Shown piece after piece: positions 1 to 10,339 of a stretch of DNA of 64,000 bases (positions are counted from its first letter, which is position 1; each line of letters starts with the position of its first letter). Location of the stretch: NCBI GenBank assembly GCA_963556695.1, contig CAUWAG010000010.1:5890001-5954000 (forward strand), given 5' to 3'. The notes beneath the pieces are model-generated. The model saw only the letters and a program-made list of their open reading frames with translations. It did not search any database and was not told where the DNA came from. The translations under genes and the position numbers were made by a program. The DNA is from Anthostomella pinea. Lineage: Eukaryota; Ascomycota; Sordariomycetes; Xylariales; Xylariaceae.

Positions 1-1483
1 CAGGGTTCGCAAGAGTTGCAGGTTACACAACACCCGGGAACATTGTTGTAAAGCTCGAAAGCGACCCCCACGTCTGAACCATGAACCATGGACTCGCATA
101 TGTACTCCACAATCCTAGAGTGCAGTCCTGCAAGACGCGCCCAAAGCGAGCTAGCTCTCACGACATGTCGACCACAGAATGGACGAGGACAGGCCTGGTA
201 GTCCCCTGGGGGGAGGCTGGGTGTGACTCTCGACCGGCCTGCCTGCACGCAACAGCCCGCGGGTTACCCCTTTCGGGGCAGCAGAGATGGCGTGCATGAA
301 GGCTCCCTGCTCGTGCCCAGGAACACGCAGCGCGTGGGTTAACCGTTCACGATGCGACTGGACGAAGGGACGAGGGGACGACGACATATTGCAACATGAC
401 CGGCGAAGATACATAATAAATATAAATAAGGTTGCGAACCCCCCCCACCTCGGGCCTCGGTCGCCTCCCGTCCACCGGTCGGTCTGGCACAGGAGTCACC
501 GACGGATACTGTACCGGTGCACTTCTCACGACGGCTCGTTCCTGTTGGTCCAGTCGAGGGCTCGTTCGTCCTGGGGATCTGCTTTGGGCTCTCTGCAGGG
601 TACAGCCAGCACCTTGCCATCCGCGGTCGATACTTGATGAGCAAGCAAGCCCGTGCTGCCTGCTGCCGTGGAACACCACATCGGCCTTGGACCTTTCTGG
701 CCCGCCGTTGGCAGCGCAGATCTGCAAATCCCGTCTGCGACTCTGCAGCTTTACGTCGCTGCTACTACACCACCACCACCACCACCACCACCACAGCTCC
801 ATCTCGCATCATCATCATCAGTGGTGCCATGTTGCCCCTGCAGTATCCATATCCACATTGACTCGGGAGGAGATGGTTCAAAAAGAGGCGCCCTTTCAGC
901 TGAGAAATAATTATTAGGTCGGGGTATCTTCAGCGTTCTGGCATGTGTGTAGAAACTGCTCCATCAGCTCTACTGCCATCTACACCCCGCCTGGACTAGC
1001 CTCAGTCCGGTGGTCCACAGCAGCTCCGACTGACAGCCCGATCTCTACCTGACACATCGCAGGTGGGCTTCTATACTTTATCCTGACATATTTCTCTTTG
1101 TTGTGTCTGCCCAACCTGCCAACCTACCCCTACTTTACCAACTGGACGCCGGTTTCGTTAGTCCAGCCGTCGACTCATTCCTTCTTTCTTCCCGCCCATC
1201 TCACAAAGAAAACAAACATTCGACCCGAGTCACGCATTCACACTTCGAGGAACGCCAAGGCCAATCATCGAATATAAGACTACGTCTCGAAAGGGGTGTC
1301 ATTGTCGGAGTTCGCCAATCACGACTCGCCGTCCTCACACACACTTATACCCATCTCCCGGCAACCCCTCACCACCAAACTCTGTCTGTGCTTTTTTAGG
1401 GGTCCCCGTCCCCGATTTTCGGGGCTCCGAATGTGTCGACGACCATCTGCGGTTCCAGACGTCACAAATCCAGCATCGATACA
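1..1483. other. Intergenic / 5' flank, no gene recognised
   Basis: I see no convincing coding sequence here: the open frames are short, lack family resemblance and overlap one another on both strands. The part next to 1484 is presumably promoter and 5' UTR of the ACT-domain gene. A CAC triplet run sits at about 767-795. Confidence 0.5.
767..795. repeat. (CAC)n microsatellite
   Basis: An uninterrupted run of about nine CAC triplets is followed by a short run of ATC triplets. It lies in non-coding sequence. Confidence 0.85.
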
Positions 1484-2907
1484 ATGAACGCCCAGATATC
1501 GTTTCTGGTGAGTAGCTATTTTTCTGTTTTAATTTTTCTTTGGTTGCAGATTGATCTCAGCCCCTTGCTTCAAATCCTTCTTGTGCAACACCACGACTTC
1601 CGTCATAAAATCGTCACGCTTCGCTCCTGGCTGCGGGGCACTTCACTTTTATTCGTGTACTTAAGCCAAGCACCACCACCCATCCCACACACTGCATCAC
1701 AAAACCCAGCGAAAGTTCTCGCGAGACGACCCCAAAGAGATCGCAAGTTCTCATCACCATGATGACATAGGAAGGGACCTTCAGCCTAATACATATCCCG
1801 TTGGACCTCTACCCGACCTTTCTGCAGCCCATACTACAAGTCCTCCTCCCCCAGGGCGGAGACGACTCCTTGGCCAATGAGGTCGAGGGCCTCAGCATCG
1901 ACAACAAGCATGGCTTTCTCAACATCAGCATCACGCCCGTCGAGTGCTCGGTCGTGTGCCACTCCAGCTGGGCCAAGAACGTCTTCGAGCCAGTCATCAA
2001 GAGCCTGCCCCGGGACGTCTCCAGGCCAGTCACCATATCCAAGGACACCTACCTGATCCTCTCCGTCGAATATGGAGCCATGGATGCCGGCAGTCGCATG
2101 ATGGAGCTGACGTCACCACTGGCACTCGCCGGCATCCCCATCTTCTTCATTACGACGTACTACTCGGATTTCATCCTCGTGCCCAGCAAGGACCGGCACA
2201 CCGTGGTGAAGGCGCTGCTGGCGCGCGACTTCGAGTTCATCGAGGATGAGTCGGCCTTCGTATCGCCCACGGCGCTCTCGCACAGCCGCGGCAAGAGCGA
2301 GAGCAGCGATCCGCCCTCGACACCACCGCCGTCCAGCGTCGCCGAACTGCAGGTTCGCACCTTCGAATTGCTGAAGAAGCGGAACGTGGTGCCTTACATC
2401 AGCTCCGGGCTGAGTCTCGTGCAGTGTGCCGGCCGCGACGCCTCGGAGCTGATCGACTATAGCCGGCGCCCCGGATCGAGCCGGCAGCCGATGGGGAATG
2501 GGCACCGGAACAGTTGGCTCGACCATGTGGATACGAAATTATACACCAGTCTGATATCTGTGCTGGCGATGCAGCCCCGTTTCTTGTCTATCACGCTCGC
2601 GCTGGAAGACCCGCCATCGTTGTTGCTGGACAGGACCTTGCTCAACGCATTCGGCGACTCCCTCGTCGGCGACCTGGAAGGCGACCTCGTGCCCATCTTC
2701 CTCGACCTCGAGAACCTGCCCCTCGAGGCTACGGGTATCGTATCGGGCGTCGCGGGCAAGCTGGTCGACGAGATGCGCATGACGGAAACCGGTGTTGGTG
2801 GGGAGCTGTCGTATCTATCCACGGCCCGGGCTGGTGCGGTCATCCTCTCGAACGAACAGTCTATGAAGGCGATGGAGGTGCTCAAACCTCTTCTCGAGAA
2901 AGAGTGA
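1484..2907 (+). CDS. CASTOR/GATS-like ACT-domain protein
   Basis: Two exons: 1484..1507 (first residues MNAQISFL) and 1771..2907, joined across a GTGAGT...ATAG intron of 263 bp. The joint restores the frame and gives EGTFSLIHIPLDLYPTF at the junction, for a protein of about 386 residues. The body matches the fungal family related to the animal cytosolic arginine sensor CASTOR: an N-terminal conserved block, then an ACT-type segment with AGIPIFFITTYYSDFILVP (about residues 128-146), a serine/proline-rich linker (about 175-195), and a C-terminal half ending in a second ACT-like block (AGAVILSNEQSMKAMEVL). ACT domains bind small ligands, often amino acids. The ligand here is unknown and a role in TORC1 signalling is inference from the family. 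No membrane segment or signal peptide. The frame is intact and GC-rich like other genes here. Confidence 0.75.
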
Positions 2908-3824
2908 GAGGAAACAGAATAGGCCGAAGGGAGCAGCGCGCTGTATGAATACCCGGATATCAGCCAGGCGAACACCGCAAGTGGAGGAGTCAGTGAGCAC
3001 ACACGCACACATGAGAGCACGATGATATGGCTAAAACTCAACCTTTGGGTACGAAAAACGGCGTGGATACGGAGTGCGTGGTCTGGGTAGCATTTCTCCG
3101 GTGGTTGGGCTGTTGGCACCTTTGTTTTCCATTGGTCCGTTTCTGCATATTCGCGCTTCCGTCCATCGAGTCACCATTGTTCCGGCGTTCTGTTGGATGA
3201 GAAAGAGGGAAAGCGTTGTCTATTTTTGTGTCTCTCCAGTATCTAGTGAGCGTATCGAGATACCCGGTTCCCGGAAGGAATGGGAGAGTCCTGGCTTGCT
3301 TGGGGTATCTTCGCTTCTGGATAGCATTGCAACAGCAGTGCATCATCATGAGTGTGTCTAATTGATTTTGCTTGGTGCTTCGTTTTCGTAGAGTGGCGGT
3401 GTCTTTCATGTGATAGACGGCTTCCACCTTTCACCTCGGTGAGCTCTCAGCTAGGTATGACGCCCTGCCCCCGCACACGAAGGGACACCAAATGTTGCTT
3501 GCCATGTGTCTGTCACCTCCTGTATCGAAGCCATCGATGTCGAATTGACAATGAGCCTGACGATCTCGCCCCATCCCCGTCACCTTCTTCTAAGGTCAAG
3601 GGGATAGGTATTGTTCCTTGTAGCAATCCCTATCCCAACCAACGCCTCATCCCCTATCAGCACTTCTCGGAATCACCGGCTCATCTTTCTCGGGCAGCAC
3701 CGTCTGTTAAGTTCAGTTCCGTATTTCACGTGGCGAAGACGAATGCGCAAGTCGGCATGGTGTCGGCCTGTCAGGAAGGCGACAGTGCATTAAACAAGGT
3801 TAAGGGGCATTTTGAGGCCACGTA
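2908..3824. other. Intergenic, nothing recognised
   Basis: 3' flank of the ACT-domain gene. It holds short open frames on both strands without recognisable domains. It ends at the MITE inserted at a TA dinucleotide (3823-3824). Confidence 0.5.
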
Positions 3825-4020
3825 CAGGTGTTTAGGATGGTAATGGTTAGCGGCTCCACGTGTAAACTTTTACAAGAACTTTTATAAGAACTTTTATAAG
3901 AACTTTTATAAGAACTTTTATAAGAACTTAAGAACTTTCTCGTAAGAACTTTCTCGTTAGTTATGTATTAGCGTGGCATTTACACGTGGAACCGCTAACC
4001 ATTGCCATCCTGGACACCGG
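3825..4020. mobile_element. Short TIR element (MITE) with TA duplication
   Basis: The element is 196 bp with 42-bp terminal inverted repeats (3825..3866 and 3979..4020) that match at 37 of 42 positions. Four of the five differences are C/T. The repeats share blocks such as AATGGTTAGCGG and TCCACGTGTAAA. A TA dinucleotide lies directly outside both ends (3823-3824 and 4021-4022), as expected for a Tc1/mariner-pogo type transposase. It has no coding capacity, so it would depend on a transposase elsewhere. The centre is a 12-bp tandem repeat. Confidence 0.85.
3867..3953. repeat. 12-bp tandem repeat inside the MITE
   Basis: About five near-perfect copies of CTTTTATAAGAA follow one another and then degenerate to 8- and 14-bp variants (CTTAAGAA, CTTTCTCGTAAGAA). 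They fill almost all the space between the two inverted repeats. Confidence 0.85.
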
Positions 4021-4190
4021 TAGCCCACAATAGATTCTTCATAGGTACAAACACGTCACAGACGATTGTTAGAATACGCGGATACCGACCTTGTTGACAG
4101 ATTGCGGATTTGGGAGGCGTACCGGAACTTTCTGTCGTGTAATGGTGCAGTGTAGATTATGGATGCGGGTGGATCGGATGAGGTGTCCTG

Positions 4191-4350
4191 TGTGACAATC
4201 AGGCCTGCAGCTGCGCTGGTCAGGGCTGATAGGATGAAATATCTAGATTCAACGATATCTAAGGAAGAAGAGACAAGGTAAGAAAAAGAAAGGGAAAGAT
4301 AGGGTATATATGTACAAAGATATATAGAGGTATTACATAATACCGTAACA
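4191..4350 (-). repeat. 3' LTR of the gypsy element
   Basis: It is 160 bp, TGTGACAATC...CCGTAACA on the plus strand, closely matching 9665..9824. The internal segment 4244..4260 is the reverse complement of the primer site next to the other LTR with one mismatch in 17. Confidence 0.93.
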
Positions 4351-4353
4351 TCA

Positions 4354-4368
4354 CCCTCCTTTTTTCTT
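4354..4368 (-). other. Polypurine tract
   Basis: On the minus strand this reads AAGAAAAAAGGAGGG, followed by TGA and then the 3' LTR. The position and composition are those of the plus-strand primer of LTR retrotransposons. Confidence 0.75.
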
Positions 4369-4382
4369 AAGGCAGGGCCTTG

Positions 4383-7300
4383 TCATGCTCTAAGCCGAGC
4401 TTTTCTTCCTTTCTTTTTCTTGCCCGTTGAACCTGTGTACGCCCCGACGTTGTCTTCTCCTATGTTGTCACCCTCGCCGTATTTGTGTACAAATTTCTTG
4501 AACGCGTCTGTCAGTGTGAGATTCTCGCAAGGTTCCCAAGTTGGCTTGATATATTCTGTCCATTTTCCCAAGACTTTCCGTTTGTTTCCAAATTTCTGGG
4601 CACTGAGGATTCTCTCGACTGACCATAAGAGGTCAGGGCTGTCAAGAAGTGGAGGTGGTTGTGTGTCATCGACCTTTTGAGATGGGAAGGGATCCTCCGT
4701 AGCACGTCGTAATAAGTCAACAAAGAAACGTTTCCTAATATTGCCCGGGACGTTTAGCTCGTAGACATCAGGAGAGATCATTTTGATGATCTCATATTTG
4801 GTGTGTGTCCAGGCGAGCTTCTTCTTCAATTGTGGAGTCGAGACATTTTTGAGGTTGAGCCACACTTTGTCGCCCGTCCAGAATTTTTCTGCTGGGCGTC
4901 GGCCTCGGTTGGCATGGTGCTCCATTATCTGCTGCGCTGTGGCCATTGCAGCCTGAGCCATCTCTTGGGCCTCATAAAGGCGCGTGACAAACTCTTCTGC
5001 TTTTGCTTTGGGGTCTTTTGATGTCTTGGAGCGGGGAGAAGGTTGTTGTTAAATAGGGTCGGCGTGATAACCATGCAGCACAAAGAAGGGGCTGAAACCC
5101 GTCTTTGCGTTGGGTCTGTTGTTGATAACAAGTTGTGCTGTGGGTAGGAGTTTGGGCCAGTTGTCCTGTGCATAGGCTACAAAAGCGCGGAGATAGGCAA
5201 GGACTTCTTAATTCATGCATTCCGTCTGACCGTCTGTCTGAGGATGATAGGCTGTTGAAAGGCGTTGCTCAACCCGAATCAGCTGGCAGAATGTAGTCCA
5301 GAACCTCCCTACCCAGTTGCTCCTTCTGTCTGACTTGATGAAGTTCGGAAAGCCATGAAAGCGGAAGTGGTTCCAGACGAATTTCTCGGCGCAGGCTTCG
5401 GCTTTCATAGAGTCTTGTGGTTCGAGCGTAACTGTACCTAACGCTCTATCGACCATTACTATCATGTTGCATGGGGCATTCCCCTCTTCTGGTAGCTCTG
5501 TCATGAAATCGATAGAAAGTTTGCTAAAGAAGCGATCTGGCACAGGCAACGGGCGTAAAAGTCCTTACTTCGCCTGGCGCCAGATTTTAGACCTGCCGCA
5601 GACATTACAGTTCCTGTAGAAGCGTTATACTATCTTATACTGCTGAGGCCAGAAATAATTTTGTTACAAGATCCATCCTGTGATGTTCCTTCCCGGGTGT
5701 CCTATAATATGCGAGTCGTGCGTCTGTTGTACTAATGCTGTTCTTAGGGGCTCATGGTCAGGTATCCAGACTGATCCCCTATACAAGAGGACTCCCCGAC
5801 CTTTGATCTCACAGTCAACAGCTTGTACGTCAATCCCTAGGCCGGGGGGTAATGCTTTGTCTCCTCTTGCAACACAAGCATAAATGTTGCAGTACGTCTG
5901 GTCAGACTTTATAGCCTCATCCCAAAGGTGTTGGAGCTCGGGGCTAGTAAAGATGTGCTGTCCTGGGGGTGGCGCGCTCAGCTTGTCTTGCATGGTTGTA
6001 GTATCTTTGGGGTGGGTTGTTGGGCTTATCCGTTGTCCGGATCTTGTGTTCACTGGGGCCATAGTAATAGCGTGAATGTCGGCGGCGTCATGAGAATGTT
6101 CGATGCATGATGGCAACCAGGTTTCCTTAATCAGCTGGAACTCTCTATTCCTGAGACGTTCGTCATGTTCTCTGATACGGTCTTAGGGACGGCGGGACAG
6201 GGAATCTGGCTTCCCGGAGTCTTCTCCTGCTCTGAAAGTAAACTGAAAGTTGTACTGGGAGAGGATTTCTGACTACCGGACTTGGCGTTCTGTAAGTCTC
6301 TGGACTTTCATGAAATGGCGCAGGTTCTTATGATCTGAAAGCATAGAGAACTTTGTTGCGACATTGCGTAGTTCACCCCTGAAGTGGACCATGGTGGTAA
6401 TAATGGAGAGCAGTTCCTTATCGTATATCTTGTAGTTCGCTTCTGTTGATGTTAACTTGCGAGAAAAAAAGGCAACCGGGTGAAGGCGTCCTTGGGTATC
6501 GGTCTGGGAGAGGGTAGCGCCGATAGCATACCCGGATGCGTCTGATTTGAGGATTGTCTCGAGGTCAGGGTCGAATATCATAAGTAATGGGGCGCTAGTA
6601 AGGTGGTCCTAGAGTGTTCGGAATGCCTTCTCCTCATCTTTTCCCCAGATGAATGGTGCGCCATACCTAGTCAAGCGATTGAGAGGCGCGGCAATGGTGG
6701 CAAAGAGGGGAATGAACTCCCTGTAGAAATTGGCAAAACCAAGGAACGAGCGGACAGCGCTGGCGTTGTTTGGAGTTTCCCATTGCTTGATAGCTGTAAC
6801 TTTATCGGGATTAACGCTAATGCCGTCACCTGTTCGGATAATAAATCTGAGGTATTTGATTTTGTGTACAGCAAAAGCACATTTCTTGATGTCAATTTGG
6901 AGGCCCGCCTTGCCCAGCCTCTGGACGACGACTTTGACCTTATCCATGTGGTCCTTGTATGTCCTGTCACTGTAGATGATTACGTCGTCCATGTAAGCCG
7001 ATGCGTAGACGTCAAGCAGGTTCTGAAGCATAGAGTTGATATAACGCTGGAAGGTTGCCAGTGCGCCGCAGAGGCCAAAAGGCGTGACCAGCCATTCGAA
7101 TTGACCGTACCTCGTTCTAAACGCTGTCTTCCACTTGTCTCCTTCCCGTACTCTCAGTCTATGGAATGCTGCGCGAACGTCTACTTTGGTTACCCATTTT
7201 GCCTTGGTCAGCTGGCGGAGCATTTCCCGTATCAGGGGCAAGTGGTACCGATCAGACTGTATTATGGCGTTTAGAGCTCTGTAGTCGATATAAAAACGTA

Positions 7301-8238
7301 GACCACCCTCTGATTTGTGTGCGAAGAGCACTGGGGCGCCTGCTGGCGACGCGCTTGCTCTGATCCATCCCTTGTCAAGGTAATTGGTTAGTGTCTTCCG
7401 CAATACCAGGAGTTCCTCTCTGGACATGTCGTAAAGTGGTCCGTAGGGAACCTGTTTTGGTCGCCCTTGGTCGTCTATCTCGACATTGATAGCGTGATCC
7501 CATCCGGGTCTGTGAGGAGGTACCACTCCGTTGTCATCGTCTATGAAATATTGCACCTTGTCCTGCAGGGCTTCTGGGAGTTGGTCCTTGAGCGAGCGTA
7601 GCGTAGGCTTGTCTTTCCTCTTGTTCAGTTTTTTTAATGCCTTGTTGATGTCTTCAATAATAGCAGAGCCGATCGAAATGGGGCTTTTGTCGTTCTTTGC
7701 TCTTTTAATCTCAGTGTTAAAGATTCTTAAGGTGTGCGGTTTTGATTGACTTGGTCCTCTCGACGATATGTGGATTATCTATCTAACCGCTCTCGCAAAC
7801 CTTTACCCTGTTGCCTGGTGATCCGACACGTAGCTGGCGCTTCTTGGCTTTGTAGTGGACATCGTTGCGCTCGCACTATCCCTTGCCGAGGATGATATCG
7901 TAGTGGAGGCCCGGGATGATATACGCATAAACACGCTCCTGCCTGCTGTTGATGTCGATGGTAGCGTAGGTCATCTGGTCGATATTGCGGGAAGACTTGG
8001 AATTGGCCCTTTAAAACTTGGAGTCGTCGCCATCTGCAGCGAGCTGTAGCTCTCGCTAGCTGATTTTTGTACATGGGAATTGTTTTTGGTTTATAAAGCT
8101 TTCGCTAAATGCGGCATAGGGCAAGCATCCCGTGTCGAAAAGAGTAGAGGTATAGAATGTATTGTTTATCAGCGTATCTATGAGAAACGGCACGCTGTCT
8201 AACCTCTTCTCCGCTGCTTCCATCTGCTCCTGTGACAA
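4383..8238 (-). pseudogene. pol of the gypsy element, multiply disrupted
   Basis: Reading down the minus strand: an aspartic protease segment with the LFDTG active site (about 8130), a reverse transcriptase (about 6609-7556) with AYMDDVIIYS as the catalytic YxDD box, an RNase H region (6273-6581, SDASGYAIGATLSQ), an integrase zinc-binding segment (about 5600-5750, with HIIGHPG and NCNVC), an integrase core (5208-5549, with SIDFMTELP and YHPQTDGQTE), and a C-terminal domain (4383-4961) ending in a chromodomain-like block (WSVERILSAQKF). RT, RNase H, integrase and tail share one frame interrupted by about eight stops; protease is in another frame, so at least one indel lies around 7560-7900. 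The stops (for example at about 5041-5053, 5209, 5577, 6190, 6270 and 6595) fit CAA/CAG to TAA/TAG or TGG to TAG. Confidence 0.9.
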
Positions 8239-8303
8239 TGACTGGTACAGATTTTCTCCGAAAACATCCGTGTTTAGCCTCTGAGCTCGACTTTGCTCAG
8301 AGG

Positions 8304-9572
8304 CTAGTCTTTTGACGAACTGGGTGACATGCTGTCGTTGCTGCTGGCAGCCAGAGGGTGGCGAGCAAAGCTTGTGTAGTCACAGTCGCCAAACCTGTGC
8401 GATGGATTCTTGCCGCAGTAGATGCAGCGTCTAGCAGATTTGCGATTGCGATATTCTACAGCCGTGATAGGTGGTGCCTTGGGACGTGTGTCTCTCGTGC
8501 GCCCGTGTCCTTGTCGTCCTCTGATGCGGTGCTCGAGGTTGAACAGCCTAGTCTCGAGGTTCCCGACAACACCTGGCGTCCCGCACATGTACGTGTTGCC
8601 ACTGGCGTCGACAGCCCCTGCGGGCGTGCCTCCAGGGTCTGTGTGATTCGGTATGCCTCCTTGAGTTGGGGCCATGACATTGGGGTTGATTTTGTCGATA
8701 ATGTACCACTCCTTCCGCGCGCTCTTAGAGGAGTGGAATTCCGGCAGTGCCTCCAAGTTATTGGCTAGAGCCTGCACCTTGGCGATGAACGGCTCGTATT
8801 CCGTGCGGGAGATTTCAAGCTGGTTGGCAAGAGCTCTGCGCAGGTAGGGGGCAAATGCCTTGGTGGCTGTGTGGACCTTGGCTGGCCCAGTCGGGGCTAG
8901 CTTGCGGGCTTGTGAACAGAGGGCATCAAAGACGGCCAGGAACTCGGCCAGCAGTTGGACGTGTTCTTGGCAAACAGTATACAATTGGGGAGAGGCGCGT
9001 TCCTGGGCATCCCGAGGCAGGAAGGCCGTCTCCAGGACGGTGAGCCAGTCCTCAATACTCCATGCAAGGGACGGATCTTTTATACGGTCCTGGATCCAGC
9101 CGGTGATCCTGACCCTGTAGGACTCGGGGATGCTGCGGTATACGGAATTACATACATGCTGGTTGTTCCCGAGAGTATCTTGAAGTTCCTTGTTGAAAAT
9201 AATGCTCTTGATGGTCAGGTGATACGTCAAGTAGGTGGCGCAATCGCCGGACCAGACCGGCCAGTGTTCGAACAACTTGGCGCCGGCGGCGCGCTTCAGT
9301 ACGAGAGGTGGTCCCATGGTAGGGATGGTAGGTGGCTTTGTGTGGGGGCCGTGATATGGCTGCGTGGGGCCTGGTGACGCGTCAAGGCCAGTAGGCGAAT
9401 AATAGCTGTCAAACAGTGCCGGTGCCGAAGCAGATTCTTTGTGCAGGGTGATATTTGTATCTGTATTGGTGGTTTGGCTCTCTTCCTCTGTCTCGCGTTG
9501 GACTGTCTCGGTAGGAGTGATCTCGAACTGGGAAATCAAGTCGGCAAGGCCTTCAATCTGGTTGTTAGACAT
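8304..9572 (-). CDS. gag of the gypsy element
   Basis: An uninterrupted frame of 422 codons begins 90 bp inside the 5' LTR boundary. The acidic and Ser/Thr-rich N-terminus is followed by a capsid-like region (about residues 100-290) and a C-terminal zinc knuckle CIYCGKNPSHRFGDC. That is CX2CX5HX4C, one residue longer than the usual CX2CX4HX4C. It ends with SSSKD and a TAG. The downstream pol frame overlaps this end and is shifted by -1, so the usual -1 frameshift into pol is plausible. The gag frame is intact, while pol is not. Confidence 0.85.
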   Translation of the reverse strand: MSNNQIEGLADLISQFEITPTETVQRETEEESQTTNTDTNITLHKESASAPALFDSYYSPTGLDASPGPTQPYHGPHTKPPTIPTMGPPLVLKRAAGAKLFEHWPVWSGDCATYLTYHLTIKSIIFNKELQDTLGNNQHVCNSVYRSIPESYRVRITGWIQDRIKDPSLAWSIEDWLTVLETAFLPRDAQERASPQLYTVCQEHVQLLAEFLAVFDALCSQARKLAPTGPAKVHTATKAFAPYLRRALANQLEISRTEYEPFIAKVQALANNLEALPEFHSSKSARKEWYIIDKINPNVMAPTQGGIPNHTDPGGTPAGAVDASGNTYMCGTPGVVGNLETRLFNLEHRIRGRQGHGRTRDTRPKAPPITAVEYRNRKSARRCIYCGKNPSHRFGDCDYTSFARHPLAASSNDSMSPSSSKD

Positions 9573-9647
9573 CTATAGCACGGGCGTCCAGTTCGCGTTG
9601 CTTTAGAGCCAGGGGTATGATATACTACGGTAGCATAGTAAGAAAAG

Positions 9648-9664
9648 AGATATCATTGAATCTA
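9648..9664 (-). promoter_or_regulatory. Primer-binding site, apparently self-priming
   Basis: These 17 bases abut the 5' LTR. On the plus strand they read AGATATCATTGAATCTA. They are the inverse complement, with one mismatch, of an LTR-internal segment at 4244..4260 (two mismatches for 9718..9734 in the other LTR). No tRNA 3' end is needed if the transcript starts at that segment, as in Tf1-type elements. Confidence 0.65.
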
Positions 9665-9824
9665 TGTGATAATCAGGCCTGCAGCTGCGCTGGTCAGGGC
9701 TGATAAGATGAAATATCTAGATTCAACAATATCTAACGAAAAAGAGACAAGGTAAGAAAAAGAAAGGGAAAGATAGGGTATATATGTGCAAAGATATGTG
9801 GAGGTATTACGTAATACCGTAACA
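9665..9824 (-). repeat. 5' LTR of the gypsy element
   Basis: A 160-bp copy matching 4191..4350. On the minus strand a TATATA box (about 9779-9785) lies some 45-50 bases upstream of the segment 9734..9718 that would be the start of the transcript under the self-priming model. Confidence 0.93.
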
Positions 9825-9829
9825 TCCTG

Positions 9830-10085
9830 TCCCTAAACGTCATCATGGGAGTATAGAAGTGTGATTTCCTCGATACCGAGCCGTTTCTAAGTTTTTCCAA
9901 TACATCATTTTCCTGCGTTCTACTCAGACCCAATTGAGCGACCTGGCATCTAGCACAGTCAAAACAACACATTTTCCATCAGTTCAAACCCCACACCTAC
10001 GGGAAAGATACTCGGAAACAGCGCGTATTCAAGAATCGCCAGCAACACCAGCATCGCCAGCAACACCAGCATCACCAGCATCACC
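9830..10085. other. Short intergenic stretch with CACCAG/CATCAC repeats
   Basis: Lies between the gypsy target duplication and the small secreted-protein frame. Short imperfect CAGCAACACCAGCATCACC-like repeats run up to the ATG at 10086 and may be its 5' UTR. Confidence 0.4.
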
Positions 10086-10339
10086 ATGCAGTTCAGAACC
10101 ACTCTTATCATCGCGCTTTCTACGCTTGGGGTCCTAGGAAACCCTTTAGTCCAAGAGAAGCAGAATGTCCAACCGTGCGTAGATAGGGATGATAAGTTTG
10201 AAAAATGCCTCGCGGCTTGGATGAGAAGATCACTAAAGAGTTCGAAGACGGGTTGAACGACGCGGATTTTGTACAGAGGCTTCGAGGCGATGTTCTCACG
10301 GAGCATAAAAAATGTTCAGAGGGGTGTAAAGAAGTGTAA
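10086..10339 (+). pseudogene. Small secreted cysteine-containing protein, frameshifted
   Basis: The frame from the ATG at 10086 begins with a clear signal peptide: a short N-region, hydrophobic TTLIIALSTLGVLG, then NPLVQ. Two cysteines follow (QPCVDRD, EKCLA). Just after the second one (about 10210-10220) coding character moves to another frame, which runs with charged residues to KKCSEGCKEV and a TAA at 10337-10339, giving four cysteines in all. No GT-AG intron that restores the frame was found, so I read this as a one-base insertion or two-base deletion, or a sequence error. The size (about 80 residues) and features resemble small secreted proteins of plant- or host-associated fungi. It matches no family I know. 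It sits between two retroelements. Confidence 0.45.

Larger units (their letters stand above)
4191..9824 (-). mobile_element. Ty3/gypsy LTR retrotransposon, complete but dead
   Basis: A 5634-bp element lies on the minus strand between perfect 5-bp duplications TCCTG (4186-4190 and 9825-9829). It has two 160-bp LTRs that start TGT and end ACA on either strand. Reading the minus strand, the order is 5' LTR, primer site, gag with a zinc knuckle, aspartic protease, reverse transcriptase, RNase H, integrase, C-terminal chromodomain-like tail, polypurine tract, 3' LTR. This is the chromovirus-type order. The pol frame is broken by many TAA/TAG stops that are explained by C-to-T changes at CpA on one or the other strand, the mark of repeat-induced point mutation. 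It cannot encode its own enzymes as it stands. Confidence 0.95.

Noticed and set aside
767..795. Poly-histidine/poly-threonine coding repeat
   Set aside because: All frames across the CAC run are short and unrelated to any family; it is a plain microsatellite.
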